From an uncultured Collinsella sp. (GTDB lineage Bacteria > Actinomycetota > Coriobacteriia > Coriobacteriales > Coriobacteriaceae), in assembly GCA_934630855.1 (NCBI GenBank), contig CAKTWW010000022.1, positions 1 to 33,361 of the forward strand: 33,361 nt of DNA. Reading direction: 5' to 3'. Below are positions 31,715 to 33,361 of the stretch, piece after piece. How positions within the stretch are numbered: the first letter of the stretch is position 1; each line of letters opens with the position of its first letter. The notes under the pieces are model-generated. The model worked only from the letters and a program-made list of their open reading frames with translations. It did not search any database and had not been told where the DNA came from. Made by a program: the position numbers and the translations under genes.

Positions 31715-33196
31715 ATGGCAGGGTTTGCACATCGTTTATTGAAGATGCATGTTTTGATTGGATTAACATTGTTGGATATTTTCTCTACCGAGGAGAAGGG
31801 CGGGTTCGGGAGCAATCTCGCCTATGCAATCGTGGCACAGGGAATCGGCTTACTCTCAAGCGTCCTAACATCGCTCGTGCTGCCCAAGTTTCTCGGTGTG
31901 GACGACTACGCGTATTGGCAACTTTTCCTGCTCTACTCGTCCTATTCAGGGTTTGCGCTCCTGGGATTGAATGACGGGATCTACCTCAGACTCGGCGGCA
32001 AGACATACAGCGAACTCGACTATGGCGAACTCAAAGCGCAGGAAATCATTGTGATTGCATCCCAAACTCTTGTTGCCCTGGGATGTCTGTGTGCCATTTA
32101 CCTAGGCAGTTTTGAGCCGTATCGCGCTCTCGTACTCTGCCTGTGCGTGCTGATGGGACTGCTGACCAACCTCACTCAATGCCTGCGCTACGTGTTTCAA
32201 TGCACGAACCTGACGCGCATTTCTTCTCTGGCAGATCTGATTGCAAAAGGGCTCTTCATCTTTTGCATAGCAGTTGCGCTGCTACTCGGAATCGATTATT
32301 CAATGCCGTTTATCCTTGGCTATATTATTTGCCAAGCCGTAGCACTCGCGTACGTTCTAATCTGCGCGCGGAACATTTTACATGCGAGCGCTAACTTTCG
32401 CGGAGTTCTTAGCCTTTGCGCGGCCGACATTGTCGCTGGACTTAAAATCATGGCCGCGTATTACGCCGATTCTCTCATCGTGGGTTTCACTCGCATGATG
32501 ACCGACTGGCATCTAGGGCTTGCCGCCTTCGGCAAGCTGTCCCTGTCGTTTTCGTTGACGAACTTCGTCTTGACTTTTATCGGCCAAGTGTCTATGGTGG
32601 CCTTTCCGGTACTTAAACGACTCGATGCGAATGGTCAGAGGGAAAAGTACCTGGCACTCAGACTTCTCCTCCATACTGTCCTGCCCTTTGTTTACATTTT
32701 GTATATTCCCGCAAAGATCATTCTAGGACTTTGGCTTCCTGAATATGAGGACAGCTTGTACTATCTGGCGTTGACTATGCCCCTATGCGTATACAACTGT
32801 AAGGCGAGTCTCCTTTTCAACAATTACTTGAAGATGGGACGCCGTGAAGGTGTGCTTTGTTCGATTAACCTCGCAACAATGGCGCTCAACATCATTTTTG
32901 CGAACGTGAGCATAGTAGGGTTTGCAAGCGTAGAGATGGCGACGTGCGGGATAGTTTGTTCGGTAGCATTGCGTGACTTGGTATTCGAGCAATTCATGGC
33001 TCGAAAATTCGGGAACGGCATCACCCGCGTCTGCGCCTCCGAAGCGTTGCTCACCGTCGGTTTCATCGCCGCCTCTTGGTACCTGGGAGCGGGAAGCTTT
33101 TTTGTTGTTGCGGCTATGCTCGCGATTTACACCTTATTTAATCGAGAGGGAGTCAAGCTCGCTATCGCTGAGGTTGAAAAAAGGTTCATTCGATAG
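31715..33196 (+). CDS. Wzx-like polysaccharide flippase (MOP/PST family)
   Basis: Membrane protein of up to 493 residues with about 12-14 hydrophobic segments. It starts its conserved part at NLAYAIVAQGIGLLSSVLTSL followed by LPKFLGVDDYAYWQLFLLY and LGLNDGIYLRLGG, typical of polysaccharide repeat-unit flippases. It would move the undecaprenyl-linked unit across the membrane for the polymerase. The start is uncertain: ATG 31715 and ATG 31745 have no good ribosome site, and the 25 or so N-terminal residues before STEEKGGFGSN look atypical. Codon use is more mixed than in the middle of the operon. Last gene of the cluster. Confidence 0.88.
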   Translation: MAGFAHRLLKMHVLIGLTLLDIFSTEEKGGFGSNLAYAIVAQGIGLLSSVLTSLVLPKFLGVDDYAYWQLFLLYSSYSGFALLGLNDGIYLRLGGKTYSELDYGELKAQEIIVIASQTLVALGCLCAIYLGSFEPYRALVLCLCVLMGLLTNLTQCLRYVFQCTNLTRISSLADLIAKGLFIFCIAVALLLGIDYSMPFILGYIICQAVALAYVLICARNILHASANFRGVLSLCAADIVAGLKIMAAYYADSLIVGFTRMMTDWHLGLAAFGKLSLSFSLTNFVLTFIGQVSMVAFPVLKRLDANGQREKYLALRLLLHTVLPFVYILYIPAKIILGLWLPEYEDSLYYLALTMPLCVYNCKASLLFNNYLKMGRREGVLCSINLATMALNIIFANVSIVGFASVEMATCGIVCSVALRDLVFEQFMARKFGNGITRVCASEALLTVGFIAASWYLGAGSFFVVAAMLAIYTLFNREGVKLAIAEVEKRFIR

Positions 33197-33229
33197 ACTG
33201 TTTTCATTCCGGGTTGGCGAGAGGACGAC

Positions 33230-33268
33230 AAGGAGGCTTGGGGTCGTGAACCTCTAGCCTCCTTTTTT
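33230..33268 (+). terminator. Intrinsic terminator ending the polysaccharide operon
   Basis: AAGGAGGCT (33230-33238) pairs with AGCCTCCTT (33256-33264), with an inner GGGGT/ACCTC stem. A run of six Ts (33263-33268), which overlaps the last two bases of the stem, ends it. It sits 33 bases after the flippase stop and before a convergent gene. Confidence 0.88.
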
Positions 33269-33271
33269 CGA

Positions 33272-33361
33272 CTATGGCGTGCGAAGCGCCCACGACTGGG
33301 CGGCGGTGCCGTTGGGCTCGTAGAGCCACACGAGGTTGCCCTCGCGCGCCGACCCGCAGTA
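33272..33361 (-). CDS. C-terminal end of a protein with a QxW lectin-like terminus (partial)
   Basis: The minus strand reads an open frame from the window edge to TAG at 33274-33272. Its last 29 residues contain GNLVWLYEPNGTAAQSWAL. The NGTAAQxW ending resembles the QxW repeat of ricin-type beta-trefoil carbohydrate-binding modules in secreted actinobacterial proteins. The body of the gene lies outside the window, so the product cannot be named. It converges on the polysaccharide operon. Confidence 0.6.
   Translation of the reverse strand, partial: YCGSAREGNLVWLYEPNGTAAQSWALRTP

Overview
The window looks like a chromosomal segment of a high-GC Gram-positive gut actinobacterium of the class Coriobacteriia, most likely Collinsella or a close relative. 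The basis is GC-rich GCC/CTC/CGC codon use, a clostridial-style glgC/glgD pair in an actinobacterial-looking genome, and a LoaP-type NusG paralogue heading a polysaccharide operon. The genus is an inference; no rRNA is present.

Layout. (1) Positions 1-7540, plus strand: housekeeping information-processing genes gltX, priA, def, fmt and rsmB (sun), with an intrinsic terminator after gltX and a bidirectional terminator after rsmB. Two non-coding repeat elements lie here, at 111-237 and 4904-5005. (2) Positions 7617-20948, minus strand: a glycogen locus transcribed in the order glgB, glgP, glgC, glgD, glgA, a GH13-GH77 (debranching/4-alpha-glucanotransferase) fusion, then a small FmdB-type zinc-ribbon gene. 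ADP-glucose is made by GlgC/GlgD, polymerised by GlgA, branched by GlgB, and degraded by GlgP plus the fusion enzyme. GlgA and GlgB both carry long Lys/Ala/Thr-rich, histone-H1-like C-terminal tails that share a TTRKRT module encoded by the same 17 bases. (3) Positions 21170-22843, plus strand: a palindromic operator-like site, a HAD phosphatase, thiamine diphosphokinase, an 80-base palindromic repeat, and tRNA-Ala(GGC) with its own promoter and terminator. (4) Positions 22990-25059: an AT-richer accessory patch with a RhuM-Fic/Doc fusion gene on the minus strand, preceded by a promoter containing a LexA/SOS-type palindrome and a possible 19-codon leader ORF, then about 0.9 kb without a convincing gene. 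(5) Positions 25060-33196, plus strand: an exopolysaccharide/capsule operon of loaP, an initiating phosphoglycosyl transferase, GT2, GT4, GT2, an EpsG/Wzy-like polymerase, GT2 and a Wzx-like flippase, mostly joined by ATGA overlaps and ended by a strong terminator. (6) The last 90 bases are the C-terminal end of a convergent minus-strand gene with a QxW lectin-like ending.

Most unusual points: the H1-like tails on two glycogen enzymes; strong hairpins inside the coding sequences of all four non-initiating glycosyltransferase genes of the LoaP operon, one of them exactly at an AT-rich/GC-rich switch within a gene; serial stem-loops upstream of loaP that could form its RNA leader; and the putative SOS-controlled RhuM-Fic gene.
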